Below are positions 54,310-64,000 of a stretch of 64,000 nt of DNA, piece after piece. The notes under the pieces were generated by a model, which had not been told where the DNA came from, ran no database searches, and worked only from the letters and a program-made list of their open reading frames with translations. The translations under genes were made by a program, and so were the position numbers. The DNA is taken from assembly GCA_963921935.1 (NCBI GenBank), contig OY998180.1, forward strand, positions 59,288,551 to 59,352,550. The letters run 5' to 3'. The first letter of the stretch is position 1. Each line of letters opens with the position of its first letter. The stretch is from Galeruca laticollis (Eukaryota; Arthropoda; Insecta; Coleoptera; Chrysomelidae).

Positions 54310-56348
54310 TTCTATTGTCGTTTATTTGTTGATTAAAACAACATGAGAAAAGTACTTTGTAAGCATAAATCAACAGATTTTTCAACTTTTGCTTTCTACG
54401 CTAAAATTTAGAGAATAAATAATAAATTTGATTTGACTCATTATCGTTGTTCTTTTGGCGGGGCATTGTGTAAAGACTTTTATTGATAGGCTTCCATTTT
54501 TTTGTTAAAACAGTATCTTGACGTCGATTAAACAGAGAAAAAAGACGAATCTATTGACAATGTTTTTATTCTGTTGGTTTTAAAACGCTTTATTAAAAAT
54601 GTATATACGTTTTTTTCTCTTTATGACACTTGTTTCAGGTGGAAGAGATACAAAAGGTTTTCGTTGTAATCAAATGCTTTCTAGACTTTGATGATGATTG
54701 CAAAAGATGTTAGTGTTGAAGAAATATGTGTAATTTAAGAAACACGTGTGTTTGTCTTCAGAAAATGTGAAGAAGAAGAATGCCCATTGGAAACCGAAGA
54801 ATCTTCTGAAAACGTTCCATTCAGATGGACATAAAATGCTTATTTATAACAATGATAATGTGAAAACTTGTATTCTTAATAAAAAATATATGTGGTTATT
54901 TTCATTGACAAGGACGTTGACCGTACTTACGCCAGAGACGTATTTGACAATGTATTTTGATAGTCTTAACGACTGATAGTGGACAATGTAGTTTACCCGT
55001 TTTGACGACAGATGGTGGAAAATATGAGTTGATGGATTTGATGACAAATGGATGGTAATATAGTTCGCTGTATTGACGACAGATGGCTTGTAATGTAGGT
55101 TGACAATATTGACAACAGATGACGAACAATGTAGGTTGACAGTATTGACGCCAGATGGCGGACAATGTAGGTTGACCGTATTGACGACATATTGCTGACA
55201 TTGTATGTTGATAGTCTTGACTACATATCGTGGACAATGTAGGTTAAGTGTTTTGACGACAGATGGTGGAAAAATGTAAGTTGAATGGATTTGATGACAA
55301 ATGGCTGGTAATGTGGTTCGCTGTATTGACAACAGATGGCGTGTAATGTAGGTTGACAGTATTGACAACAGACGGCGGACTATATAGGTTGACAGTATTG
55401 ACGACATATAGCCGATCAATTTATGTTGATAGTCTTGACGACTTATGGTGAACAATGTAGGTTAACCGTTTTGACGACAGTTGGCCGAAAATGTAGGTTG
55501 GCTGTATTGGCGACAGATTGCTGGCAATGTATGGTGATAGGCTTGACGACATATGATGGACAATGTAGATTAACCGTTATGACGACGGATGGAGTTCAAT
55601 GTAGGTTGATGGATTTGACGACAGATGTCTGGCAATGTAGGTTGACTGTATTGTCGGCAGATGGCTGGTAATGTAGGTTACCTGTAATGACGACAGATGG
55701 TAGACAATGTAGGTCAACCGTTTTGACGACAAATGGTGTAGAATGTATTGACGACAGAGACATATTACTGACTTGACCCTGAACAGAAGAAGGCTGACAC
55801 ATGACGGTTCTGACAGTTGACATACATCACTGAACACATAACAGACTACACATATCACATACCATACAACAGCTGATACACGACGGAAGACACACAGAAC
55901 GTAAGAAGTTTGACACATGAAGGTTCTTAAAGAAGACATACGTCACAGCTTTACCTGTTTACCTCTTGTCCATATCCTCTCTTCTTCAAAATGCCATTTA
56001 TTTTACTTTAACTAATAATAACAGAGATGTATGGTAGTGCGCTTATGGCTTTACTTGTTTACCCCTTGTTTATACCTCGTATCCTTCATAATGCTGTTCG
56101 CCCCATTTCAGTCCGACCAATAATAACGGAGATAGGTGCTAGTGTATTTATGGCTTTACTTGTTTACCCTTTGTCTATACTCAGTCTCCTTCATAATGAC
56201 GTTTACCCTACTTCAATATGATCAATAATAACAGACACATGTTAGCGCCCGTTTGCCATCGTGACTCATGATTGCTGACGTGACAGATGACACATGTGAT
56301 AGTACATATGAAAACAGGCGAAACCGGCTTAGCACCTTTACTGCCACC
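54310..56348 (-). repeat. Right arm of the Foldback-like element
   Basis: Mirror of the left arm. It differs by an extra ~110-bp copy of the outer unit (three TTATTATTGG-type copies instead of two) and by about 180 bp (54385-54565) inserted in the inner part. The array is 54950-55760. Confidence 0.78.
54950..55760 (-). repeat. ~36-bp tandem repeat array (right arm)
   Basis: Same monomer family as 51000-52200, inverted (for example TTGACGACAGATGGCGGAC and ATGTAGGTTGAC). Shorter than the left array by roughly 400 bases. Confidence 0.8.
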
Positions 56349-56855
56349 ACACTTATAGGGCAAATCAATAGTGGTTGGGTACGATATGTTGGATATCTAA
56401 AATAAGTCTAAATTAATATGTTCGCAAGGTTTTGAAGGTTTGGAGTTGTGAATGTACTTTTCAATATATTCACCATTATATACTAGTAGTATAATGAATT
56501 AAGGAATATTTTTTTGTTCATTGATACTTCAATGAATGACAAATGATTAATATGATTATAATTACTTTTAGGCTTATTTCAGAATGAAATAGATCTATTG
56601 TAGAGAATAGCATGACGCGACTTCGGGAAAATTTTAATGCCGTTTTTCGTTTTGGCGTTCTCTGATGCCAAAATAACCTCCTGTTCCAAAGTTTATATAT
56701 ATGTATATAGGTATGTGTTATAACGGAATTTGTAAGCACGATAGGGGGCGCATTTTTTTACGGATCGAAACCAAACTCGCTACAAAAATCGGTTGGGACA
56801 AAATCTTGGACGAGTTCGTTAATGAGCCAAATCGGCCCAGTAGAAACAAAATGGC
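56349..56855. other. Anonymous DNA right of the Foldback
   Basis: No feature recognised. Confidence 0.4.
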
Positions 56856-56869
56856 AGCCTGTCAAAGTT

Positions 56870-57245
56870 GAAAAAAAATCGTATTTCCTTTGTTTTTCAT
56901 TTGACGCAAAAAATTTATCAATATTTTTCATAGACCTTAACACGGTCTACAACTTTTGTGCTTAACATTTTTCTAAAACGTGCAGCAAAACATTTATTTA
57001 AGAAAATTTACAAATTTACCAGATTTTTTTTATTTGATGCCAAAATGTTACTGTGGTCTATTGTACATCTCAAAACATTCTAAAACTTAAACTTAAAAGT
57101 TACCTATATTTTTAATTGGCCTTAACACTTTCTACAAGCTTTCTGCACTTTTTTAAGCATACATGAAAACGTTTATTTAGGAAAATTCATGAATTTACCA
57201 AAGAAAATTTGTATTTTTCTGTTTTTGATGCAAACATGTTACTTG
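56870..57245. repeat. Two-copy diverged ~170-bp tandem repeat
   Basis: The two copies share CCTTAAC(A)C, CTACAA, a GCTTAACA or AAGCATAC region, AAAACRTTTATTTA, GAAAATT and AATTTACCA, then TGATGC-AAATGTTACT. Copies lie at about 56880-57055 and 57095-57245. Confidence 0.6.
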
Positions 57246-59960
57246 AAATAAGCCTATCCAATTGTTCTCGTGCCATTGGGATTTTTCTTTCTTTCTTATT
57301 TTTCTTCCGTTTCGACGTATGTTAGACATTTGTACAATGAATGAACTTGAGTGTTGAATTTTTAAATGCGTTTTGAGTTGTGCACATCTTATTAAAAGTG
57401 CTCCATTTTGTCAGTTCATCTTAAGTTTGTTGCGCTATTTAAACTGAAGATGAAGATTTCGAATCTGTCTTTAATTTTGCATTTCAAATGGAGTTTTATA
57501 GTATAATTTCATGTTGACAATGTATCAAAAGGCCAACGAAAGGACCAGATTAATTTGGGAAATCTGATGGACCATTTCACAGGGCTATATTGTGACTAAA
57601 TAAATCTTGCTTAATTTTTTTCCTTGGAACTCGATATTGTTATACGATCATTTCATTTAATAAGTGAGTAAATCCTAATCCAGGCGAAATAAACCACTGA
57701 ATATCCAAAAACTTCTTCCATCAAGCAATATAATTAGGTCTGGAGGAATAATTATTCATTTAAATTAATAAACTCTAAATTTAATTAAACTCAAATACTA
57801 CTTAAAATGCTAAAGATACAGCTCAATTTCCATACTAAAAGAAACAAGGAACCAAAAAGTAACAAAAGCTAATCAAATTAGAATCAAACAATTGTCTAAT
57901 TAAGTCTTTTCAAAAGTGAACCGACGAAGAAAAATGTAAATCAATTGGTGTATTAAGGTTGGACTATGATGGTTTTTGTATTCATGAAAAGATGCGAATT
58001 TAAATTGGACTGGCTTTTAAAAGTCACTTCTCATTCTTGAGAGGGCTTATTTGTCGCTGTCAGATTTTTCATGAACAATGAGGAATTAAATATTTTAATT
58101 CTACTGGAAAGGTGGATCGAATACTAACTAGACCTTTTTTAACTATCAACGGAGTAAAACTAGGAAGATTGAATAAAATGACATCAACTGAATATTGATT
58201 TTGATTTGAAAAACTTTTGAAGGATCGACCATTCGTGTTATAAAATTGGTTTCATTTATTGTGTTGTTTAAATAGGACTCAACGAATAGTAGTATGGATT
58301 CAAAGGCATAAATTCATTTAAAAAAAACATTGTACAAAAGAAAATTGATAAAAATTGATATCAGAAATATACCAAAAAGTAGTTTAAAAATATTGAGTGG
58401 GTATATTTATTTCCCAATTTGTTTTTTATTTTTATATAATGAGAACGTGAAAGCGTGGATAAATATGCAGCTTTCAGGAAAAAATTCAAAATTCTTTTTC
58501 AATCTCTATTCAAAAATATTTGGAACTTCCAGTTTCATCTTATTATAAATTCATTGAAGTAAAATTAAACAAGTTGGGAGGCGTCACAGTGAGGCGTATA
58601 CGAAGACTTCTAAACAGTAATTTCAGTTTAATGAACAATTGAATTACCGAATTTATCTAATAAATGATACAACAAAATCACGAAATATAAACACTCTCTA
58701 TCCAATACAAACGTCAGCTGTTATAAGAGATCAAAATAAATCATTATGTATAGAACTCGATTAATGTTGTTTATCGCTGTCTATTTTCAATATAATCAGG
58801 TCATAATAACTGTCTTGTATGCATTTTCAAAGAGGCCATTAATAAGAACAAGTAGGACAACCAAATCTAACCTAAAAAAAATCCAGTGACAAATAACCTG
58901 ATGTTGACATTCCACCTTTTATAACATACCATAGACATAGAAATGGACTGAATGATATTCTCACAAAAGTGACCACTGTCTAGAGAGATACAAAGCGACT
59001 GCGCTGCGAATATATGCCAGTACAATGGTTTGTCTCTCTCGTACTTTTAGGTCCATGTTCACAGCACAACTGAATATCGATCGCTCAGTCCATTAAATAA
59101 GCTTATGTTTTATATATTTTTTTGAAATATCGTTTATTTAAACAACATTTATTACAATATCATTAAACTGATGTAAAAAATTCTCAAATCAGTGCTTTAA
59201 ACACTGGCCTCGAGCAAAACAAAGTTTAAAGTTAATACAGTGATTGTTAGAGTAAGGGAAACTGAATGAGAAGTAGACTGTATTGTTGCAATATAGCGTC
59301 CCCTATTCTTCCATTGCGTTTTGATAGTCTAGCGTGAAGGACCACTCGGGAAACCCGAGAATAAAACAGAATACTGAATAACTTAGGTTTTACTAAACAG
59401 TTTGAACCATTTGGCAACAGCGTGCGGTTTTCACTAAAATCTGGCGTCTTTGTCACTGAACAACCGGCACTAATACAGTTACTAATAATTACAAATATTT
59501 ATATTCGTCTCGAATTAATAGTGTTACATAAACTTGCACAATACCGGAAGAACAGATACTACATAAAAAAAGGGGGTTATTAAAGCGGCGTTTGCGATAG
59601 TTCCAATTAGCGGCATGGACCCTACGAGTACCGTAGTTATACTGACTTGGACCCAGGGCGGAGGGTTGAACTAGTAAAGATCCTTTCTAAGGATAGAAAG
59701 CGAAGTGGTGAATATTTAACTATTAGAGGTGGGACAAATCTTCTAAATACAACTGCCTGGGGAAATTATTTGATGCAAATTTCTCCATACTGGGGGGCGC
59801 GCGCGGCGAATTGGTTCATCACGTCGAAAAACGAAATGAAATATAAATTAAAACCTAACTTAAAGTTTTATTTTCAAGATAGTACTTATCTGAGTGTAAG
59901 TAATCGAGCAGTACTTTTTTTTCCAGTGTATCTGCGGAAACGATGGAACAATGTCTAAAC
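57246..59960. other. Anonymous AT-rich DNA; includes likely BEL 3' LTR region
   Basis: No gene recognised to about 59100. 59100-59960 is expected to hold the 3' LTR of the adjacent BEL element on the minus strand. AATAAACG read on that strand near 59130 would suit a polyadenylation signal. LTR ends could not be set because the second LTR is outside the window. Confidence 0.35.
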
Positions 59961-60073
59961 GAAATTAAATCAAGAAGCGTAGTGGATAAAAACATCAAAC
60001 GTGAGAAACAAAAATTAAATCTAGACAGAAAAGCAATAGCTACTGACTTTCCGATACCAATAAAGGTATAAGT

Positions 60074-61285
60074 TTAGTTATTGGCCGTACGTATTTTCAA
60101 ACGAACGACACGGGTTTTTCCATCTTTGCTAGCAATAGTTTCAATGACTCTAGCAAGTGGCCACCGTAAAGGAAAAGTATCTTCGTTTTTTACGAGTACT
60201 AGATCGTTGATTTTATTATCAGAGGCTGATTTTAACCATTTAGGACGGTGCTGCAAGTGATTCAAGTAATCGACCGACCAGCGCTTCCAAAAACATTGTT
60301 GTATTTGCGTACATTGTTTCCAGAAGGTTAATCTATTAACAGGCTTTTCTGTAAAGTCGATGTCGGGGTAAGCAGTCATAGCGGTGCCTATCAAAAAATG
60401 ACCAGGGGTCAGCGGTTGGAGATCATTTGGATCGGATGACAATGGATACAGCGGTGGTGAATTTAGGATTGCTTCTATCTGCGTGAGAACTGTGTACAAT
60501 TCTTCGAACGTAAATTTCGAATTACCCATTAATCGAACCAGATGATATTTAGCGCTTTTCACAGCGGATTCCCATAGTCCTCCCCAGTGCGGTGAACGAG
60601 GGGGAATAAATTTCCATTGAGTTTCATTCTGTTCCAAATACGCTTTAACGTTATCAAAAGCGTGCTTTGATTTTAAAAAATTATAAAGATCTTTTAGTTG
60701 ATTGCTAGCGCCTACAAAATTGGTACCATTGTCACTGTAAATGGTATGCGGATTGCCCCTGCGAGCAATAAACCGTTTTAAGGTAGCTAGAAAAGCATCC
60801 GTGGACAAATCACTAACAACCTCGATATGAATGGCTTTGGTTGCCATACAGATGAATATAGCGAAGTAACATTTCAGCACTTGTGCCTTGCGTAGTCGAG
60901 ATGCTCGAATTTGAAGCGGTCCAGCGAAATCTACACCAGTTTTATAGAATGCGCGTGGAGACTGAAGTCTGTCTACAGGAAGCGGTGACATGATTTGCGT
61001 AGCAGTTTGCGCGTTGAAGCGATAACAAGTGATGCATCTTTTGAGGATTCTCTTGACATGCGTAACGCCATTTAAAGGCCAATAACGTAAGCGCAGATTA
61101 CTCAATACATTTTGGGGACCACTACGTCCCAATCGGCAATGTTCTCTTTCAATTAATAGTGACACTACATGATTATTAGCGGGCAACAGTATCGGGAATT
61201 TTTGATTGTATTCCACTTGGGCATTCACAAGACGGCCTCCAACACGTAAAATTCCGGAAGTATCTAAAAAGGGGTTTAGCGCGAG
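60074..61285 (-). CDS. BEL/Pao integrase
   Basis: The zinc-binding N-terminus shows REHCRLGRSGP and RCITCYRFNA (HH-CC type). The catalytic core has GVDFAGPLQIR (first Asp), TIYSDNGTNFVGASNQL (second Asp) and RSPHWGGLWESAVKSAKYHL (Glu), the D,D(35)E set of BEL integrases. After the core come LTPGHFLIGTAM and WKRWSVDYLNHLQ, typical of BEL/Pao. A C-terminal tail ends at a stop at 60074. The upstream stop at 61286 breaks a frame that continues from RNase H, so this is a segment of a longer polyprotein. All catalytic residues are present. Confidence 0.85.
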   Translation of the reverse strand, partial: LALNPFLDTSGILRVGGRLVNAQVEYNQKFPILLPANNHVVSLLIEREHCRLGRSGPQNVLSNLRLRYWPLNGVTHVKRILKRCITCYRFNAQTATQIMSPLPVDRLQSPRAFYKTGVDFAGPLQIRASRLRKAQVLKCYFAIFICMATKAIHIEVVSDLSTDAFLATLKRFIARRGNPHTIYSDNGTNFVGASNQLKDLYNFLKSKHAFDNVKAYLEQNETQWKFIPPRSPHWGGLWESAVKSAKYHLVRLMGNSKFTFEELYTVLTQIEAILNSPPLYPLSSDPNDLQPLTPGHFLIGTAMTAYPDIDFTEKPVNRLTFWKQCTQIQQCFWKRWSVDYLNHLQHRPKWLKSASDNKINDLVLVKNEDTFPLRWPLARVIETIASKDGKTRVVRLKIRTANN

Positions 61286-61837
61286 TCATTGTTTTCCAAA
61301 CATAGGTCTTTTATTTAATATGCCAGCGATTTCTTTAGAAAAATATTCAGCTTGAATAGTTTTTATGATAAAATCATGTGCGCCTGAAAGCTCCTCCCGT
61401 ATTAGGAAGTCTTGCGTTTTATTTTCTTTATCTTTAATATTATGTATAAATCTTAGTACATAGGCCACTGAGTTTTGTAATCTAAAAAATTTTGAAAAGC
61501 GTGCGAACATGGAAATCCAAATATTTGTAGCGTCCTTAGTGGCTAACAGCGAAATTTTTTTTGTTTCTGGCAAATTATCTATCAGCGAAAATGTACTGTT
61601 CCTGTCAAAATCAAATTCAGAGTCACATAAAAACTCAGGTCCATTAAACCAGAACGTAAATGACGAATTGTTAAAAATTCCACGGGACAGCATATCAGCT
61701 GGATTCAGTTTAGTATTAACATGTCTCCATACCAAATTTTTACTAAGTTTTTGAATGTTTACTATCCTGTTAGCGACAAAAACATTGTATTTGTTAGGCG
61801 AGTTTTTTATATAGCTTAGAGCTATCTGCGAATCCGA
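61286..61837 (-). CDS. BEL/Pao RNase H end and integrase linker
   Basis: After the TGA near 61839, the frame continues with SDSQIALSYIKNSP and WRHVNTKLNPADMLSRG (about 61690), the RNase H closing block used across BEL/Pao and Gypsy. A less conserved linker (KKISLLATKDATNIWISMFAR) follows. It ends at a TGA at 61286. The same frame resumes in integrase. Confidence 0.75.
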   Translation of the reverse strand, partial: SDSQIALSYIKNSPNKYNVFVANRIVNIQKLSKNLVWRHVNTKLNPADMLSRGIFNNSSFTFWFNGPEFLCDSEFDFDRNSTFSLIDNLPETKKISLLATKDATNIWISMFARFSKFFRLQNSVAYVLRFIHNIKDKENKTQDFLIREELSGAHDFIIKTIQAEYFSKEIAGILNKRPMFGKQ

Positions 61838-62902
61838 TCATGCGTTGATCGAATCAATTTTGATGCGCTTTGCGTTAATTGCTAGAATTTTATCAGCGAG
61901 TTTAGCTAGAAGTTCCATAGCACATAACTCTAATTTTGGTATGGTAAGTTTATTTTTTAAGGGTGCGACACGAGATTTTGCGGCAATAAGGTTCAAAGAC
62001 ATAGTGTTATCAGAGTAACTAGCGACTAAATATATGCAAGCGCCGTATGCCATCTTACTGGCATCAGCAAAACCGTGTAATGAAATACTGCGGGTGGTTA
62101 AACTGAAAAACACTAAACGAGGAATGGACATGTCATGAATTTGTGCCAAATTATCCTTAAACAGTTTCCACTTTTTAAGTATTTGTGAATCAGTGATTAT
62201 TTCATCCCAAGAGAGTTTCAATTGCCAAAGTTCTTGCATCAGAATTTTACCGTTTACAATTAACGGATTTACAATTCCTAGCGGATCATAACGTGAACTT
62301 ATATATGAGAGAATTTTGCGTTTTGTGATAAATTCAGAATCAAATATGTGATTTGCGGAGATTTTCAAATTATCAGTAGATGGATCCCATTTTAATCCTA
62401 AAATTTTGCACGCGGTGTTATCTGGATTTAAATCAATCTCCGTGGTAGTTGTATCAGAAATTTGTTTTAAAAATCGAGGCGAGTTAGAACACCATTTATG
62501 TAAATAAAATCCATGTTTATTTAGGATCGTATTTAGTTCTGTATAAAGCGTTGTAAGATTTCGAAATTGGTCGGTGCCTGCGAGAATATCGTCCATATAA
62601 ATTTGGGATGTCAATGCATCCATTACGAGGGGCGATTGCGAGTTATTTTCAGCGATGTCTTTTATGACGCGAGTAGCGAGAAACGGTGAACAATTTTGTC
62701 CAAAGCTAAGGCGTGATAATTCTATACATTTCAACTCTTCTGAAGGTGAATCCCTCCACAAGATGTTTTGCAGATGCCGATGCTCAGGAGCCATTTCGAT
62801 CATGCGGTACATCATTTTGATGTCAGCTGTCAGGATAAATTTAAACGTTCTAAATCGACAAAAAATGTCGAATAGATTATCTTGAACTTGATAACCCTTC
62901 AA
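61838..62902 (-). CDS. BEL/Pao reverse transcriptase and RNase H
   Basis: ILTADIKMMYRMIEMAPEHR carries the first catalytic Asp, LSFGQNCSPFLATRVIKDIA the primer-grip side, and SQIYMDDILAG the catalytic YxDD (about 62600). LHKWCSNSP and then CKILGLKWDPS are BEL-specific. RNase H opens with LHGFADASKMAYGACIYLVA, and AKSRVAPLK with IPKLELCAMELL follows. The segment ends at the nonsense codon at 61838-61840. Residues before 62902 connect to the upstream ORF by one frameshift. Confidence 0.85.
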   Translation of the reverse strand: MKGYQVQDNLFDIFCRFRTFKFILTADIKMMYRMIEMAPEHRHLQNILWRDSPSEELKCIELSRLSFGQNCSPFLATRVIKDIAENNSQSPLVMDALTSQIYMDDILAGTDQFRNLTTLYTELNTILNKHGFYLHKWCSNSPRFLKQISDTTTTEIDLNPDNTACKILGLKWDPSTDNLKISANHIFDSEFITKRKILSYISSRYDPLGIVNPLIVNGKILMQELWQLKLSWDEIITDSQILKKWKLFKDNLAQIHDMSIPRLVFFSLTTRSISLHGFADASKMAYGACIYLVASYSDNTMSLNLIAAKSRVAPLKNKLTIPKLELCAMELLAKLADKILAINAKRIKIDSINA

Positions 62903-62913
62903 GGTTAAGTCGT

Positions 62914-63410
62914 TCAGCGAATATCCTGATGTTGTTTTGGCAGAAAATCGTACACCACCCGTAATTTTGTGGATGTACTTTGTTCTCGAACTATAGCGCG
63001 GTGCGAAATGAAATATTTAATTTCATTTGAATTATTATCGTATAATGATAACGGAATAATTTTAGCGTGATCCAAAGACAGGTATTCATCTATAACTTTT
63101 TTATATTCGATAAATAAATTGCAATCATTTTTAAATTTGTTCTCTAAGTGGAGAAAACGGCGTTTAGCAATAGCGTAAGAATTGACTAATTTCATATGGT
63201 CATTCTTAATAAGCGGCATCTGGACTTTATATCGTCCGGATTCTAATATTCGCGTAGTTGATTGAAATAACGTTTCAGCCATTTCATCATCTTCAGAACA
63301 TGCGCGTTGGGGATGAATATCTTCTATCTCCCAGAACTTTTCTAACAGATTTTCCAAAGTTTCTTGATTTTCCGTGGGTGTATTCTGTAGTGACAAAAAA
63401 GAATAAGTTT
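62914..63410 (-). CDS. BEL/Pao RT N-terminal region
   Basis: FWEIEDIHP and ILESGRYKVQMPLIKN are the BEL/Pao pre-RT blocks (usually F-W-E-x-E and G-R-Y-x-V-x-L-P). YFISHRAIVREQSTSTKLRV begins the RT fingers (about 62945-63010). The frame ends at 62914 after a frameshift just upstream of the palm. Confidence 0.82.
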
Positions 63411-63411
63411 G

Positions 63412-64000
63412 CTATAAGCGGAGAGAATTTTTTCTAGGTTTTGGATCCTGTATGGGTCCAGCGATAACGTAACCTAATTCAGTATTCATTAGTGTAAGTC
63501 CCGCAGAACTTAAATGAATTACTTCTCCTTTTGAAAGCTTAGAATATAAGTCGGCGCCTATTAAAAGATGAATTTCATTTGGTTCCCAGAAGTGCGGGTC
63601 GGCTAAATTATTTTTGAATTCTACTGGAATATCAAAAGAGTGCGGATTTAAAGGTATTTGCGGTAATCTCTCCGTAATTTTATCAATTACGGAACAAGAA
63701 ATATTAAATGTCTTGAACGGGTTTACTATGGAGTGCAATTGAATATCTAATACTTCCGTGCTCTGAGTGCAATAGTGTTGACCCAAGCCAGAAATATCTA
63801 ATTTCTGCGAGCGAGTGCGGCGTTGTAGATTTTGTACTAAAGTTTTTGTACAAAAACTCTGCTGGCTACCTGAATCCAAGATTGCTTTCACGAATAAGGG
63901 TTCACCGTTACGAGTGTAAACTTTAACTTGAGCGGTAGGTAAAAGAACATGACTATTTTTGCCAACAGCCGATAAAGACGTTAGTACCTGAGAACAATGA
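63412..64000 (-). CDS. BEL/Pao aspartic protease region, open at right edge
   Basis: Open to the end of the window, it includes AQVKVYTRNGEPLFVKAILD (about 63880-63935), where SGSQQSFCTKTL supplies the retropepsin Asp-Ser-Gly. LLIGADLYSKLSKGEVIHLS is the typical second block. It ends at a TAG at 63410-63412, in frame with RT, so the polyprotein has one nonsense change here. It would cleave the Gag-Pol precursor. Confidence 0.8.
   Translation of the reverse strand, partial: HCSQVLTSLSAVGKNSHVLLPTAQVKVYTRNGEPLFVKAILDSGSQQSFCTKTLVQNLQRRTRSQKLDISGLGQHYCTQSTEVLDIQLHSIVNPFKTFNISCSVIDKITERLPQIPLNPHSFDIPVEFKNNLADPHFWEPNEIHLLIGADLYSKLSKGEVIHLSSAGLTLMNTELGYVIAGPIQDPKPRKNSLRL

Larger units (their letters stand above)
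50403..56348. mobile_element. Foldback-like element with ~2-kb repeat-built inverted arms
   Basis: Left arm about 50403-52620, right arm about 54310-56348, loop about 1.7 kb. The outer ends pair (AGTAAGGGGGCTAAGCC with GGCTTAGCACCTTTACT), then ACTATCACATGTGTCATCTG with its inverse. A unique outer segment, a 36-bp tandem array and an inner ~380-bp segment follow in mirror order on both sides. Long inverted repeats made of short tandem repeats are the hallmark of Foldback elements. No transposase is evident in the loop. A clear target duplication was not found. Confidence 0.8.
60060..64000 (-). mobile_element. BEL/Pao LTR retrotransposon pol, near-intact, runs off right edge
   Basis: On the minus strand protease, RT, RNase H and integrase follow in BEL/Pao order and in one continuous frame apart from three nonsense codons (near 63410, 61839 and 61286) and one frameshift (near 62910-62935). 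Gag and the 5' LTR lie beyond position 64000. This is the best-preserved retroelement in the window. Confidence 0.85.

Noticed and set aside
51000..55760. CRISPR-like regular repeats
   Set aside because: Monomers are contiguous and diverged, with no unique spacers and no cas genes; eukaryotic context.
54844..55939. Minus-strand ORFs up to 203 codons
   Set aside because: Mirror of the left-arm array; repeat artefacts without protein motifs.
58330..58548. 72-codon hydrophobic ORF
   Set aside because: No start context, splice signal or motif; composition fits random AT-rich sequence.
59647..59958. Plus-strand ORF of 103 codons left of the BEL pol
   Set aside because: No recognised motif; lies where the BEL 3' untranslated region or LTR is expected on the other strand.

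Overview
The window is AT-rich nuclear DNA from an arthropod, almost certainly an insect. The evidence is short spliced introns, no operon structure, and a set of elements typical of insect genomes: errantivirus-like Gypsy, BEL/Pao, piggyBac, PIF/Harbinger, mariner, RTE and I/Jockey LINEs, and Penelope-like elements. The species cannot be named from the sequence. It reads as a transposon graveyard with very little host coding sequence. Nearly every long ORF belongs to a mobile element or to a repeat.

1-13 kb: a broken YqaJ-type exonuclease gene lies at the left edge. A Ty3/Gypsy element (2613-11674) follows, with recognisable LTRs and a 5-bp target duplication (ATAAC). It is split by an opposite-strand errantivirus-like element (about 6002-10402), which is itself split by a LINE fragment carrying ORF1 only (about 6949-8335). 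A ~165-bp tandem repeat and an RTE 3' end follow.

13-24 kb: an RNase H fragment, a 3'-truncated I/Jockey-like LINE (13.7-16.5 kb), a spliced terminal exon (17780-18033), a broken Tc1/mariner-like transposase (18.3-20 kb, minus), an intron-containing PIF/Harbinger transposase (20.1-21.0 kb), a strong hairpin and a tRNA-like sequence.

24-33 kb: a mariner-type transposon with ~260-bp terminal inverted repeats (24597-28820, TA duplication) was interrupted by an RTE LINE (24974-27906, duplication ATAGG). A piggyBac (29687-32802) carries a Penelope-type GIY-YIG fragment in its 3' part.

33-50 kb: mostly anonymous AT-rich DNA with a long-TIR MITE (36717-37675). A candidate spliced gene of unknown function lies on the minus strand (38.7-39.6 kb). 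Then come a decayed LINE (40.3-41.9 kb), a hAT/pogo mosaic (42.2-42.8 kb), and a 2.5-kb palindrome of two Penelope-like copies (42.94-45.46 kb) with degenerate hammerhead-like 3' motifs. A zinc-finger fragment, an errantivirus envelope remnant, a second array of the ~165-bp repeat, a pogo/jerky transposase and an RT fragment complete this part.

50-56 kb: a ~5.9-kb Foldback-like element with ~2-kb inverted arms built largely from ~36-bp tandem repeats, and a ~1.7-kb loop without a recognisable transposase. 56-60 kb is non-coding. 60-64 kb holds a nearly intact BEL/Pao pol on the minus strand that runs off the right edge; it is the best-preserved element here.

The genes do not form a pathway. 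The story is the order of insertions, which can be read from nesting and target duplications. The most unusual structures are the Foldback-like element, the Penelope palindrome, the spliced orphan gene and the YqaJ-type nuclease remnant.
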